From Salipiger bermudensis (GTDB lineage: Bacteria > Pseudomonadota > Alphaproteobacteria > Rhodobacterales > Rhodobacteraceae): a stretch of DNA of 64,000 nt. Of the stretch, positions 56,167-64,000 are shown piece after piece. Positions within the stretch are counted from its first letter, which is position 1, and every line of letters begins with the position of its first letter. A program made the position numbers and the translations under genes. The stretch is taken from NCBI RefSeq assembly GCF_020171625.1, contig NZ_JAIUZY010000008.1:150837-214836 (forward strand). Reading direction: 5' to 3'. The notes under the pieces are model-generated. The model did no database searches, was not told where the DNA came from, and saw nothing but the letters and a program-made list of their open reading frames with translations.

Positions 56167-58311
56167 ATGTTCAACATTACGAAGAAATCGATGCAGTGGG
56201 GCGAAGAGACGCTCACGCTGGAATCGGGCAAGGTCGCCCGTCAGGCCGACGGCACCGTCATCGCCACGCTGGGCGAGACCTCCGTCATGGCCAACGTGAC
56301 CTTCGCGAAAGAGCCGAAGCCGGGTCAGGATTTCTTTCCGCTGACCGTCCACTACCAGGAAAAATACTACGCCGCGGGCAAGGTGCCCGGCGGCTTCTTC
56401 AAGCGTGAAGCGCGTCCGACCGAGAAAGAGACGCTGACCGCACGCCTGATCGACCGTCCGATCCGCCCGCTGTTCGTCCCCGGCTTCAAGCATGAAGTGC
56501 TGGTGATGTGCACCGTGCTGAGCCACGACCTCGTCAACGACCCCGACATCGTCGCGATGATCGCCGCCTCGGCCGCGCTGACCATCTCGGGCGTGCCGTT
56601 CATGGGCCCGATCGCCGGCGCCCGCGTCGGCTTCGAGGATGGCGACTACGTGCTGAACCCGACCGTCGACGACATGCAGGGGCTGCGCAACAACCCCGAG
56701 CAGCGTCTCGACCTCGTCGTGGCCGGCACCAAGGACGCCGTGATGATGGTGGAATCGGAAGCCTACGAGCTGACCGAGGAAGAGATGCTGGGCGCGGTGA
56801 CCTTCGCGCACGAGCAGATCCAGCCGGTCATCGACCTGATCGTCTCGCTGGCCGAAGATTGCGCCAAAGAGCCGTTCGACTTCCAGCCGCCGGACTACTC
56901 GGCGCTGTACGAGGTCGTGAAGGGCCTTGGCGAAGACAAGATGCGTGCCGCCTACGCGATCACCGACAAGCAGAAGCGCGTTGCCGCTGTCTCTGCCGCC
57001 AAGGAAGAGATCAAGGGCCAGCTTTCGGAAGAGCAGCTCGAGGACGCGAACCTCGGGTCCGCCCTGAAGAAGCTCGAGTCGACCGTCCTGCGCGCCGACG
57101 TGGTCAAGAACAAGCGCCGCATCGACGGCCGTGCGCTCGACCAGGTCCGCCCGATCCAGTCGGAAACCTCGGTTCTGCCGCGGACCCACGGCTCGTCGCT
57201 GTTCACCCGCGGTGAAACCCAGGCGCTGGTCGTGACCACGCTGGGCACCGGCGATGACGAACAGATCATCGACGCGCTGCACGGCAACTTCCGCTCGAAC
57301 TTCCTGCTGCACTACAACTTCCCGCCGTACTCGGTCGGTGAAGTGGGCCGCGTCGGCTCCCCGGGCCGTCGCGAGATCGGCCACGGCAAGCTGGCATGGC
57401 GCGCCCTGCAGGCGGTGCTTCCGGCGCCGACCGACTTCCCCTACACCATCCGTCTGGTCTCCGAGATCACCGAGTCGAACGGCTCGTCGTCGATGGCCTC
57501 GGTCTGCGGCGGCTCGCTGTCGATGATGGATGCGGGCGTTCCGCTCAAGGCCCCGGTGGCCGGTGTGGCCATGGGTCTGGTGCTCGAAGACGATGGCGAA
57601 TACGCCATCCTGACCGACATCCTCGGCGACGAGGATCACCTCGGCGACATGGACTTCAAGGTCGCAGGCACCGAGAACGGCATCACCTCGCTGCAGATGG
57701 ACATCAAGGTCGCGGGCATCACCCCCGAGATCATGAAAAAAGCGCTGGCACAGGCCAAGGACGGCCGGATGCACATCCTGTCCGAGATGGGCAAGGCGCT
57801 GTCCGAGGCCGGCGAGTTCTCGGTCCACGCTCCGCGCATCGAGATGATGCAGATCCCGACCGACAAGATCCGTGAAGTGATCGGCTCGGGCGGCAAGGTC
57901 ATCCGCGAGATCGTCGAAGTGTCGGGCGCCAAGGTCGACATCAACGACGAAGGCCTGATCAAGATCGCATCGCCGAACGGCGAGTCGATCCAGAAGGCCT
58001 ACGACATGATCCACTCGATCGTGGCCGAGCCGGAAGAGGGCAAGGTCTACAAGGGCAAGGTCGTGAAGATCGTCGATTTCGGCGCCTTCGTGAACTTCTT
58101 CGGCAAGCGCGACGGTCTGGTGCACGTGTCCCAGATCGAGAACCGCCGCCTGAACCACCCCAGCGACGTGCTGAAGGAAGGCCAGGAAGTCTTCGTGAAG
58201 CTGCTGGGCTTCGACGATCGCGGCAAGGTGCGCCTCGCCATGAAGATGGTCGATCAGGAGACCGGCGAGGAAGTCGCCGCCGACGCGAAAAAGGAAGAGG
58301 CGGCCGACTGA
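56167..58311 (+). CDS. pnp: Polyribonucleotide nucleotidyltransferase (PNPase)
   Basis: Phosphorolytic 3'-5' exoribonuclease of mRNA decay. 714 aa. Two RNase PH-like domains ([21 protein letters not shown] block; later [17 protein letters not shown]), a helical linker, then KH ([17 protein letters not shown]) and S1 ([20 protein letters not shown]) RNA-binding domains. Start ATG 56167 ([14 protein letters not shown]) sits 6-9 bases after AGGAT; ATG 56161 is in frame and possible. It ends before a bidirectional terminator. Confidence 0.97.
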   Translation: MFNITKKSMQWGEETLTLESGKVARQADGTVIATLGETSVMANVTFAKEPKPGQDFFPLTVHYQEKYYAAGKVPGGFFKREARPTEKETLTARLIDRPIRPLFVPGFKHEVLVMCTVLSHDLVNDPDIVAMIAASAALTISGVPFMGPIAGARVGFEDGDYVLNPTVDDMQGLRNNPEQRLDLVVAGTKDAVMMVESEAYELTEEEMLGAVTFAHEQIQPVIDLIVSLAEDCAKEPFDFQPPDYSALYEVVKGLGEDKMRAAYAITDKQKRVAAVSAAKEEIKGQLSEEQLEDANLGSALKKLESTVLRADVVKNKRRIDGRALDQVRPIQSETSVLPRTHGSSLFTRGETQALVVTTLGTGDDEQIIDALHGNFRSNFLLHYNFPPYSVGEVGRVGSPGRREIGHGKLAWRALQAVLPAPTDFPYTIRLVSEITESNGSSSMASVCGGSLSMMDAGVPLKAPVAGVAMGLVLEDDGEYAILTDILGDEDHLGDMDFKVAGTENGITSLQMDIKVAGITPEIMKKALAQAKDGRMHILSEMGKALSEAGEFSVHAPRIEMMQIPTDKIREVIGSGGKVIREIVEVSGAKVDINDEGLIKIASPNGESIQKAYDMIHSIVAEPEEGKVYKGKVVKIVDFGAFVNFFGKRDGLVHVSQIENRRLNHPSDVLKEGQEVFVKLLGFDDRGKVRLAMKMVDQETGEEVAADAKKEEAAD

Positions 58312-58340
58312 GCCCCTCTTGCCTGACTGCAGATAAAAGA

Positions 58341-58367
58341 ACGCCCCGGCCATTGGCCGGGGCGTTT
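58341..58367. terminator. Terminator between pnp and the convergent gene
   Basis: Perfect 12-bp stem AACGCCCCGGCC (58341-58352) / GGCCGGGGCGTT (58356-58367) with a 3-base loop, preceded by AAAAG and followed by TTCGCGTTT. Suitable for both strands. Confidence 0.8.
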
Positions 58368-58418
58368 CGCGTTTCGGGGGGGCGGTGATTTGCGCGTGGC
58401 CTCTCCAGTGGCGCCGGG

Positions 58419-59240
58419 TCAGTTGCGACGCGACGGCGGCGGGGCGCCTTCGGGGGCAAACACCAGCGAGGTGGTGTCTGCGCCGGCCCAGTAGCCCTCG
58501 AAATAGTCGGCCGGGTTGGCGCGGGCGCGCTGCGCCTCGGTCAGCGCCAGAAGCCCGGCGATATCGTCGTAGCCCCAGCTCAGCAGCAGGCCCGGCGCCG
58601 CCACCGCCGAGAGCTTCTCGCCGGGAAGGCCGGAGGCCGGGTTCTCGCGCGCGAAGGTCTCGAGCGGCGCAAGGCGTGACACCTCGCGCCATTCGCTCCA
58701 CAGCATCACGTCGGTCTGGCCAAGCGCCGCAAGGTAGCGCCCCAGCACCGGCTCCATCGCCGCTGGCAGGAGGTCTTCCTCTGGGTGGTAGAGGCCGGTG
58801 CGCTCGCAATACTCGGCCAGCCGCGCGGCGAGCTCCTGGTCCGCCTCGGGGATCTCCCCGCCGATCGCCTGCAGCCAGACGGTGCGCGCGAAGCGGTCGA
58901 AATCCGTGGCGCCGATGGCAAAGGCGACGTCGGACCACGCCACCGCCTCGCCGGTCTGCTTGATGAGATCCTCGAAGCCTTCCGGGGCGGGGTTGAGCGG
59001 CTCGGGCATGTCGCCCTCTTCGATCCGCTCCATCAGCGTCTCGGGGTCCATGGAAACCCGCATCGGGCCGAAGCTGGCGGTCTCGGGGGTGTAGCCGGGC
59101 ACCCGGTAGAACGGGTTGAGCACGACGAAAACGTGGTCGTAGTCGTACTTCCACCAGTCGAGGACCGGCACGTTGTCGTAGGGATGCTCAAGCCGGCGGG
59201 GCACCGGGCTCAGCGTGTCGTTCTGAAGGTCGAAGTCCAT
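58419..59240 (-). CDS. Conserved hypothetical protein
   Basis: 273 aa, acidic and rich in Trp/Tyr, with no signal peptide. It opens MDFDLQNDTLSPVPRRLEHP and includes DWWKYDYDHVFVVLNPFYRV and EAVAWSDVAFAIGATDFDRF. No known family is recognised. The start at ATG 59240 is supported by AGGA just upstream and by a canonical promoter 9-37 bases before it (TTGGCG, 17 bases, CTACAC). The frame stays open for another 170 codons upstream, but that stretch crosses a terminator and a likely small RNA gene. Confidence 0.75.
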   Translation of the reverse strand: MDFDLQNDTLSPVPRRLEHPYDNVPVLDWWKYDYDHVFVVLNPFYRVPGYTPETASFGPMRVSMDPETLMERIEEGDMPEPLNPAPEGFEDLIKQTGEAVAWSDVAFAIGATDFDRFARTVWLQAIGGEIPEADQELAARLAEYCERTGLYHPEEDLLPAAMEPVLGRYLAALGQTDVMLWSEWREVSRLAPLETFARENPASGLPGEKLSAVAAPGLLLSWGYDDIAGLLALTEAQRARANPADYFEGYWAGADTTSLVFAPEGAPPPSRRN

Positions 59241-59248
59241 TGCGTCCT

Positions 59249-59277
59249 GTGTAGCACGGTGCGTCGGCGCGCGCCAA
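59249..59277 (-). promoter_or_regulatory. Promoter of the 273-aa hypothetical gene
   Basis: On the minus strand: -35 TTGGCG (59277-59272), 17-base spacer, -10 CTACAC (59254-59249), a typical alphaproteobacterial housekeeping promoter. The leader would be only about 3 bases plus, so the message is short-leadered. It shows that the terminator further upstream need not control this gene. Confidence 0.5.
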
Positions 59278-59349
59278 ACGCTCTTGGCCGTCGCCATGCG
59301 GTGGAAGGTGGGGAGGCGGTGTTGCGGTCCGGGGCCTTGCGCTCGTCTG

Positions 59350-59427
59350 ACGAAAAAAGGCCGGGCGAGACGCCCGGCCCAGTCCAACAGGGAGGTGCAT
59401 GTGATTGCCCGCACATGCAACGGGGTC
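59350..59427 (-). ncRNA. Candidate small RNA (about 75 nt) beside catalase
   Basis: Read on the minus strand: a possible promoter TTGTTC (59460-59455), 16 bases, TATATG (59438-59433); then hairpin GCATGTG-CGGGCAAT-CACATGC (59418-59397); a single-stranded linker ACCTCCCTGTTGGACTG with an anti-Shine-Dalgarno CCTCCC; then a strong terminator GGCCGGGCG-TCT-CGCCCGGCC (59379-59359) followed by six T. The 424-base gap 59241-59664 holds no protein gene I can support. The terminator is certain in form; promoter and RNA are inferred. Confidence 0.5.
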
Positions 59428-59580
59428 TTTGTCATATAGGGCCTAATGTTATCTGAACAATGACACATTGATCTGACGCAAACCTCGTCCCGCCAGTGCG
59501 CGAAGAGATGCCGATACCGGGGCGGCGCGTCCGCGGGGAGCCGCGGGGCGCCGGGGAACAAAACCGCCGCCGTTGCCGTT

Positions 59581-59630
59581 GGGCGACGACCGCCGGGCGC
59601 GCTGCGCGTCGCCCGCGATCGCCAGATCGC
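59581..59630 (+). promoter_or_regulatory. Hairpins in the catalase leader
   Basis: GGGCGACG (59581-59588) / CGTCGCCC (59607-59614) and, directly after, GCGATC-GCCA-GATCGC (59615-59630). They end 34 bases before the catalase ATG, which has only a weak ribosome site. They may shape catalase translation. Confidence 0.35.
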
Positions 59631-59664
59631 CCTTCCCGCACGACAGCCAGAAAGCCAAAGACCT

Positions 59665-61179
59665 ATGTCCGACAAGCCGACCCTCACCTCCACCTCCGGC
59701 GCGCCTTCTCCCACGAACCGCACGTCGCAAACCGCCGGCAGCCGCGGCCCGGTGCTCATGCAGGATCACCATCTCATTGAAAAGCTTGCGCATCAGAACC
59801 GCGAGCGCATTCCGGAGCGGGTCGTTCATGCCAAGGGCTGGGGTCTTCAGGGCAGCTTCAAGGTCACCCACGACATCTCCAGATACACCTGCGCCAAGCT
59901 GTTCTCCGAGGTCGGCAAGACCACCGAGGTGCTGTCGCGCTGGTCGACCGTGGCAGGCGAACGCGGCGCCGCGGATGCCGAGCGCGATGTGCGCGGCTTC
60001 TCGCTGAAGTTCTACACCGAGGATGGCAACTGGGACATGGTGGGGAACAACACCCCGATTTTCTTCGTCCGAGATGCGTTCAAGTTTCCCGACTTCATCC
60101 GCACGCAGAAGCGGCACCCCAAGACCAACATGCGCTCGCCCGAGGCGATGTTCGACTTCTGGGCCGGCCAGCCCGAATCGGTGCATCAGGTCACCATCCT
60201 GATGTCGGATCGCGGCATCCCGCGCTCCCCGGCCCATATGAACGGCTACGGCTCGCACACCTTCTCGATGTGGAATGCCGAAGGTGAGCGCCACTGGGTC
60301 AAGTTCCACTTCAAGACCCAGCAGGGGCATGAGTGGCTCTCCGACGCCAAGGCGGCCGAGATCATCGGCCAGACCCGCGAGAGCTATCAGGAAGAGCTGT
60401 GGAACATGGTCACGAACGGGCAGTTCCCGAAATGGACCATGTTCATTCAGGTGATGACCGAGGAGCAGGCGCTCGAGACGCCGTTCAACCCCTTCGACCT
60501 GACCAAGGTCTGGCCGCATGCGGACTATCCGCTGATCGAGGTGGGCGAGCTCGAGATGCACACCATCCCGGAGAATTACTTCCAGATGGTGGAGAACGCC
60601 GCCTACAACGTGAACAACGTGGTGCCGGGCATCGGCTTCTCGCCGGACAAGATGCTGCAGGCGCGGATCCTCTCCTACGCCGATGCCCACCGCTACCGCC
60701 TCGGCACCCATTACGAGGCGCTGCCCGCCAACGCCCCGAAGAACGCCAAGGTGAACCACTACCACAAGGACGGTGCGATGCGGTTCTTCACCAACGATTT
60801 CGGTAACCCCGATGCCTATTACGAGCCGAACCAGTATGATGGCCCGGTCGCGGATGAGAGCGTGCAGGAACCGCCGATGCGCATCGACCCCGAGGCCGTC
60901 GCGGCGCGCTTCGATCAGGAGGAGAGCGAAGTCGACTACGTCCAGCCGCGGGCACTCTATGCCGAGGTGTTCGACGACGACGAGCGCGACCGCCTGCACC
61001 GCAACATGGCCGGCGGCATGGCGCCCTGCACCGACGCCGTAAAGGAGCGCTGGCTTGCTGTGCTGAAGAAGGTTCACCCCGATTACGAGGCCGGTGTGCG
61101 CCGCGCGCTGGAAACCGGTCAGCATGGCGACCCGTCGCTTCCGGTGACCGACAACACCCCGATCCGCGCCGCGGAGTAA
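59665..61179 (+). CDS. Monofunctional heme catalase
   Basis: 504-aa small-subunit catalase that dismutates hydrogen peroxide. Catalytic His55 (RVVHAKGWG), the distal Asn in [14 protein letters not shown] (about 128), and the proximal heme ligand Tyr338 in [14 protein letters not shown] are all present. The segment after the catalytic His ([17 protein letters not shown]) is less common than the usual AKGAGAFGYFEVT-like form. No signal peptide: it is cytoplasmic. ATG 59665 lacks a strong ribosome site. Neighbours are a candidate sRNA upstream and a CenR-like regulator beyond a repeat. Confidence 0.95.
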   Translation: MSDKPTLTSTSGAPSPTNRTSQTAGSRGPVLMQDHHLIEKLAHQNRERIPERVVHAKGWGLQGSFKVTHDISRYTCAKLFSEVGKTTEVLSRWSTVAGERGAADAERDVRGFSLKFYTEDGNWDMVGNNTPIFFVRDAFKFPDFIRTQKRHPKTNMRSPEAMFDFWAGQPESVHQVTILMSDRGIPRSPAHMNGYGSHTFSMWNAEGERHWVKFHFKTQQGHEWLSDAKAAEIIGQTRESYQEELWNMVTNGQFPKWTMFIQVMTEEQALETPFNPFDLTKVWPHADYPLIEVGELEMHTIPENYFQMVENAAYNVNNVVPGIGFSPDKMLQARILSYADAHRYRLGTHYEALPANAPKNAKVNHYHKDGAMRFFTNDFGNPDAYYEPNQYDGPVADESVQEPPMRIDPEAVAARFDQEESEVDYVQPRALYAEVFDDDERDRLHRNMAGGMAPCTDAVKERWLAVLKKVHPDYEAGVRRALETGQHGDPSLPVTDNTPIRAAE

Positions 61180-61201
61180 GCCAGCCTGCTTTAAAGTGTC
61201 C

Positions 61202-61230
61202 AAGGCCGCCCGATAGCCCGGGCGGCCTTT
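61202..61230 (+). terminator. Terminator after catalase
   Basis: 11-bp stem AAGGCCGCCCG (61202-61212) / CGGGCGGCCTT (61219-61229) with loop ATAGCC and a short T-run (TTTC). It stands 23 bases after the stop codon. Confidence 0.8.
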
Positions 61231-61246
61231 CTGATTGCAAAGGTCG

Positions 61247-61420
61247 AAGGGGGGCGCTGCGCCCTGTCGCACCGAAGGTGCCCTTCTGAAAAAGAAAGGA
61301 GGGGGCGCTGCCCCCTCTTAGCGCTTTGCGCCAATTCACCCCCGAGGTATTTTTGAACCAAAGAAGCCAGGAGCGCTGCGCCCTTGGCTTCTCTTCGTCA
61401 AAAATACTCCCGCCGGAGGC
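61247..61420 (+). repeat. Interspersed multi-hairpin repeat, copy C (full)
   Basis: Lies between catalase and the convergent cenR-like gene. Upstream module 61247-61300: GGGGCGCTGCGCCC, TGTC-GCACC-GAA-GGTGC. Core 61301-61420: GGGGGCGC-TGCCCCC, then TTAGCGC-TTT-GCGCCAA where copies A and B have TTGGCC-TGC-GGCCAA, then ATTCACCCCCGAGGTATTTT, AGAAGCCA...TGGCTTCT, CTTCGTC-AAAAATA and CTCC-CGCC-GGAGGC. Confidence 0.8.
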
Positions 61421-61452
61421 AGGCCGGCCCGCACGTCCGGGCGCGCCGCGGC

Positions 61453-62139
61453 TTAAGCCACCAGACGGTATCCGCCCGACTCGGTCACGAGGATGCGCGC
61501 GTTGGAGGGATCGGGTTCGATCTTCTGGCGCAGGCGGTAGATATGGGTCTCGAGCGTGTGGGTCGTCACCCCGGCATTGTAGCCCCAGACCTCGTGCAGC
61601 AGCACGTCACGCGGCACCACGCCCTCGGTCGAGCGGTAGAGGAACTTGAGGATGTTGGTCTCTTTCTCGGTGAGGCGGATCTTGCGGTCGTCCTCGGTCA
61701 CCAGCAGCTTCATCGACGGCTTGAACGTGTAGGGGCCAACGGTGAAGACCGCGTCCTCGGACTGTTCATGCTGGCGCAGCTGGGCGCGGATGCGAGCGAG
61801 CAGCACCGGGAACTTGAATGGCTTGGTGACATAGTCGTTGGCGCCGGCATCGAGTCCAAGGATCGTGTCGGCGTCGGTGTCGTGGCCGGTGAGCATGATG
61901 ATCGGCGCCTTCACACCCTGCTTGCGCATCAGGCGGCAGAGCTCGCGCCCATCATTGTCGGGCAGGCCCACGTCGAGGATGATGAGCTCGTAGTTCTGCT
62001 CCTTGACGCGGCCCATCGCGGCGCTCGCGGTCTCGGCCTCGAAGACCTCGAAATCCTCGGTCATCACCAGTTGTTCGGCCAGCGCCTCGCGCAGGTCGTC
62101 GTCGTCGTCGACCAGAAGGATGTTCTTGATCTGAGCCAT
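61453..62139 (-). CDS. cenR: OmpR-family response regulator, CenR-like
   Basis: 228 aa. Receiver with Asp56 ([12 protein letters not shown]) and a conserved [20 protein letters not shown] end to the domain; C-terminal winged helix ([40 protein letters not shown]). The order and near-identity of these blocks match CenR, the envelope regulator that is essential in Caulobacter and has been studied in Rhodobacter. Its kinase is not adjacent. Start ATG 62139. Divergent from ribA. Confidence 0.82.
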   Translation of the reverse strand: MAQIKNILLVDDDDDLREALAEQLVMTEDFEVFEAETASAAMGRVKEQNYELIILDVGLPDNDGRELCRLMRKQGVKAPIIMLTGHDTDADTILGLDAGANDYVTKPFKFPVLLARIRAQLRQHEQSEDAVFTVGPYTFKPSMKLLVTEDDRKIRLTEKETNILKFLYRSTEGVVPRDVLLHEVWGYNAGVTTHTLETHIYRLRQKIEPDPSNARILVTESGGYRLVA

Positions 62140-62295
62140 GTGTCTGCCTCCATTCACGTTTCCCCTCACATGGAAACACCGTTGCGTGCGGGCAAGTTTT
62201 GCTGCACCAGTCTCACGCCCTCGTGTTGCGAGAGGGCTTTTGTTACAAGTCCGATGCTGGTTTGTTACAGCGCCGCTGTCCCGGAAGGCCGTCCC

Positions 62296-63390
62296 ATGCC
62301 GCTTGCACCCAACCTGATGGAGATCCTCGCGCGCGCCCGCGCCGACCTGCGCATGGGCGTGCCGGTGGTGTTGTCGGGCGCCGGGGGCCGGGGGCTTCTG
62401 GTGCTCGCCGCGGAGACGGTCTCGGCCGACCGGCTGGCGCTGGTGCGCGAGGCGGGCGGCGCGCTCGATCTGGTGCTGACGGCGCGCCGCGCGGCGACGC
62501 TCAAGGCGCGGGTCTACGACGGCGATCTGGCGCGGGTGGCGCTGCCGGGGGATGCGGGGCTCGACTGGGTGCGCAGCATCGCCGATCCGGCCGACGATCT
62601 GGCGATGCCGATGAAGGGGCCGCTGCAGGAGCGGCGCGGCGGCGACGTGGCGCTGCACCGGCTGGCGATCACTCTGGCGAAATCGGCCCGGCTGCTGCCG
62701 GCGGCGCTGGTGCTCGAACTCGATGCGCCGCAGGGCGTGGCGCTGCGCGAGAACCTGACGCTGGTGGACGGGGTGGCGGCGGCGCCGTCGATGCTGCTGT
62801 TGTCGAACCTCGATCACGTGGTGTCCGCGCGCGTGCCGCTGTCGACGGCCGAGAACGCGCGGCTGCACATCTACCGCCCGCAGGACGGCTCCGAGGAGCA
62901 TTACGCCATCGAGGTCGGACGCCCCGACCGCGATGCACCGGTGCTGGCGCGGCTGCACTCGGCCTGTTTTACCGGTGACGTTCTGGGCTCGCTGAAATGC
63001 GATTGCGGCCCGCAGCTGCACGCGGCGCTGTCGAAGATGGGCGAGGAGGGGCACGGGGTGCTGCTCTACCTCAACCAGGAAGGGCGCGGCATCGGGCTTG
63101 CCAACAAGATGCGCGCCTACGCGTTGCAGGATCAGGGCTTCGATACGGTCGAGGCCAACCACCGGCTGGGCTTCGAGGATGACGAGCGGGATTTCCGCCT
63201 CGGCGCCGAGATCCTGCGCCGCATGGGGTTCGGCTCGGTGCGGCTGCTGACCAACAACCCCAACAAGCTGGCCATGATGGAGCGCAGCGGCATCGCCGTG
63301 GCGGAGCGGGTACCGCTGAAGGTCGGCAAGACCGCGTTCAACGCGCACTACCTTGCCACCAAGGCGGCCAAGTCCGGTCACCTGCTCTAG
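62296..63390 (+). CDS. ribA: GTP cyclohydrolase II (RibA) with degenerate N-terminal domain
   Basis: First committed step of riboflavin synthesis, GTP to 2,5-diamino-6-ribosylamino-pyrimidinone phosphate. 364 aa. The C-terminal catalytic half holds the zinc site ([20 protein letters not shown]), the [20 protein letters not shown] active-site block and LTNNPNKL. The N-terminal 150 or so residues have the position of a DHBP synthase domain but lack its acidic metal-binding motif, so RibB activity is not expected. Start ATG 62296 ([14 protein letters not shown]). A separate ribB should exist elsewhere. Confidence 0.9.
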   Translation: MPLAPNLMEILARARADLRMGVPVVLSGAGGRGLLVLAAETVSADRLALVREAGGALDLVLTARRAATLKARVYDGDLARVALPGDAGLDWVRSIADPADDLAMPMKGPLQERRGGDVALHRLAITLAKSARLLPAALVLELDAPQGVALRENLTLVDGVAAAPSMLLLSNLDHVVSARVPLSTAENARLHIYRPQDGSEEHYAIEVGRPDRDAPVLARLHSACFTGDVLGSLKCDCGPQLHAALSKMGEEGHGVLLYLNQEGRGIGLANKMRAYALQDQGFDTVEANHRLGFEDDERDFRLGAEILRRMGFGSVRLLTNNPNKLAMMERSGIAVAERVPLKVGKTAFNAHYLATKAAKSGHLL

Positions 63391-63407
63391 GCGCGGAGGC
63401 GGATCGC

Positions 63408-63908
63408 ATGGAGATGGTACTCACGCCGATGGGCCTGCGCTTTGCCGGGCGCCTCTGGCCCTGCTCGGTGGGCAGGGGCGGCATCCGCTGCGACAAGCGC
63501 GAGGGGGATGGCGCGACGCCGGTGGGGGTGCATCGCATCGCCCTGTGCTTTCATCGCCCCGACCGGGTCGCGGCGCCGGCGCCGTGGTCGCGCCCGATCC
63601 GGCCCGGCGACTTGTGGTCGGATGCGTCCGGGGAGGCGGACTACAACACGCTGGTGCGGGCGCCCTACGGGCCGAGCCACGAGCGGATGCGGCGGGCGGA
63701 TCCACTTTACGATATCGTGCTGACCACCGACTGGAACTGGCCCGACGCGCAGGCGGGGCGCGGCTCGGCGATCTTCCTGCACCAGTGGCGACGACCGGGT
63801 TATCCGACAGAGGGCTGCCTCGCGTTCCGCCGGGACCATGTGCGCGAGATCGCCGCGCTTGCGGTGCCCGGCACGCGCCTGATCGTGCCGGAGACGCTGG
63901 CGGGATAA
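63408..63908 (+). CDS. L,D-transpeptidase (YkuD-type) domain protein
   Basis: 166 aa. The catalytic motif is HQWRRPGYPTEGCLAFRRDH: His, then Gly-Cys-x3-Arg with a Thr where Ser is usual. Domain begins at MEMVLTPMGLRFAGRLWPCS. There is no signal peptide, so either it acts in the cytoplasm or periplasmic export uses another route; short proteins of this kind are common in Rhodobacterales and not characterised. ATG 63408 follows GGAGGCGGA. It is 17 bases after ribA. Confidence 0.85.
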   Translation: MEMVLTPMGLRFAGRLWPCSVGRGGIRCDKREGDGATPVGVHRIALCFHRPDRVAAPAPWSRPIRPGDLWSDASGEADYNTLVRAPYGPSHERMRRADPLYDIVLTTDWNWPDAQAGRGSAIFLHQWRRPGYPTEGCLAFRRDHVREIAALAVPGTRLIVPETLAG

Positions 63909-63936
63909 AAGCGGGTTGGGTCAGACATGGGTCTCT

Positions 63937-64000
63937 GAGCTGTTGGGCAGGGGAGGGACGCAGCGCCCTGTCGCAACGGAGGTTCGTCTGGAAGGGGAAG
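63937..64000 (+). repeat. Interspersed repeat, 5' module fragment at the window edge (copy F)
   Basis: GGCAGGGGAGGGACGCAGCG then CCCTGTCGCAACGGAGGTTC matches the 5' module of copies A and C (CCTGTCGCACCGAAGGTGC). A full copy may follow beyond the right edge. Confidence 0.5.

Noticed and set aside
59431..59460. OxyR site for catalase (ATAG-N7-CTAT pattern)
   Set aside because: An ATAG occurs but the partner CTAT is not at the right spacing; only weak similarity.
58419..59759. A 446-codon version of the 273-aa hypothetical protein
   Set aside because: The extra 173 codons cross a strong terminator, an sRNA-like element and the gene's own predicted promoter; ATG 59240 has a ribosome site.
59449..61272. 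A 607-codon open frame antisense to catalase
   Set aside because: It is the complement of an unmistakable catalase gene. High GC content leaves antisense frames open; its translation is low-complexity with no known motif.

Overview
The window is high-GC, densely coded chromosomal DNA of an alphaproteobacterium, most likely a member of the Rhodobacterales (Roseobacter group). This rests on gene content: a class I lysyl-tRNA synthetase, a CenR-like OmpR regulator, hemC and hemE divergent, NfuA/TsaB/RimI, a nucleoside-type BMP ABC transporter, and many short conserved proteins I associate with this group. The genus cannot be fixed from the sequence alone. I see no prophage, transposase, CRISPR array, rRNA or tRNA gene. 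This is a housekeeping region with some accessory genes and a family of intergenic repeats.

Layout. 1-6.5 kb: ettA (cut by the left edge), nadD, dacB, a TerB-like gene and lysK. 6.5-12.8 kb is more accessory: a DUF4864 protein, a beta-helix protein broken by a one-base deletion, a HugZ-like flavin/heme-type protein that also seems to carry a frameshift, an outer-membrane protein, an orphan ParA and a DUF6206-like protein. 12.4-21 kb: fsa, priA, a SppA-like protease operon with a Na+/Ca2+ antiporter, and uvrC. 21-29.5 kb: ilvE, a universal stress protein, nfuA-tsaB-rimI, and a complete purine/nucleoside BMP ABC transporter operon. 29.5-38.8 kb: fmt, a glutathionyl-hydroquinone-reductase-like enzyme, a stand-alone receiver, a lytic transglycosylase, adenine deaminase, a NIT-domain chemoreceptor and a NarL-type regulator. 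38.7-47 kb: a leftward run clpS-rsmC-like-SDR-hemF, a HAD hydrolase, a DacA/SPOR carboxypeptidase, and divergent hemC/hemE. 47-55 kb: xth, a cardiolipin synthase, a YbbN-like thioredoxin, LonN and Trm112 proteins, a threonine-dehydratase-like enzyme, DUF1643 and a membrane-anchored RTX-repeat protein. 55-64 kb: rpsO, pnp, catalase, a CenR-like regulator, ribA and an L,D-transpeptidase.

Themes. Three of the later heme steps (hemC, hemE, hemF) sit within 8 kb, near catalase and an Fe-S carrier (nfuA) that has a near-perfect Irr-type iron-control element upstream. Purine salvage is served by the BMP transporter and adenine deaminase. Envelope work is well represented: two D,D-carboxypeptidases, one L,D-transpeptidase, one lytic transglycosylase and a CenR-like regulator.

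Most interesting non-coding signals: (1) an interspersed multi-hairpin repeat, three full copies and several fragments, in which one stem changes sequence but keeps pairing; (2) a candidate small RNA of about 75 nt on the minus strand beside catalase, with a strong terminator and an anti-Shine-Dalgarno linker; (3) a perfect CtrA-type site between an outer-membrane protein and an orphan ParA; (4) the iron box at nfuA; (5) a facing pair of DnaA-like boxes in a low-GC gap before uvrC; (6) two apparent one-base frameshifts within 2 kb.
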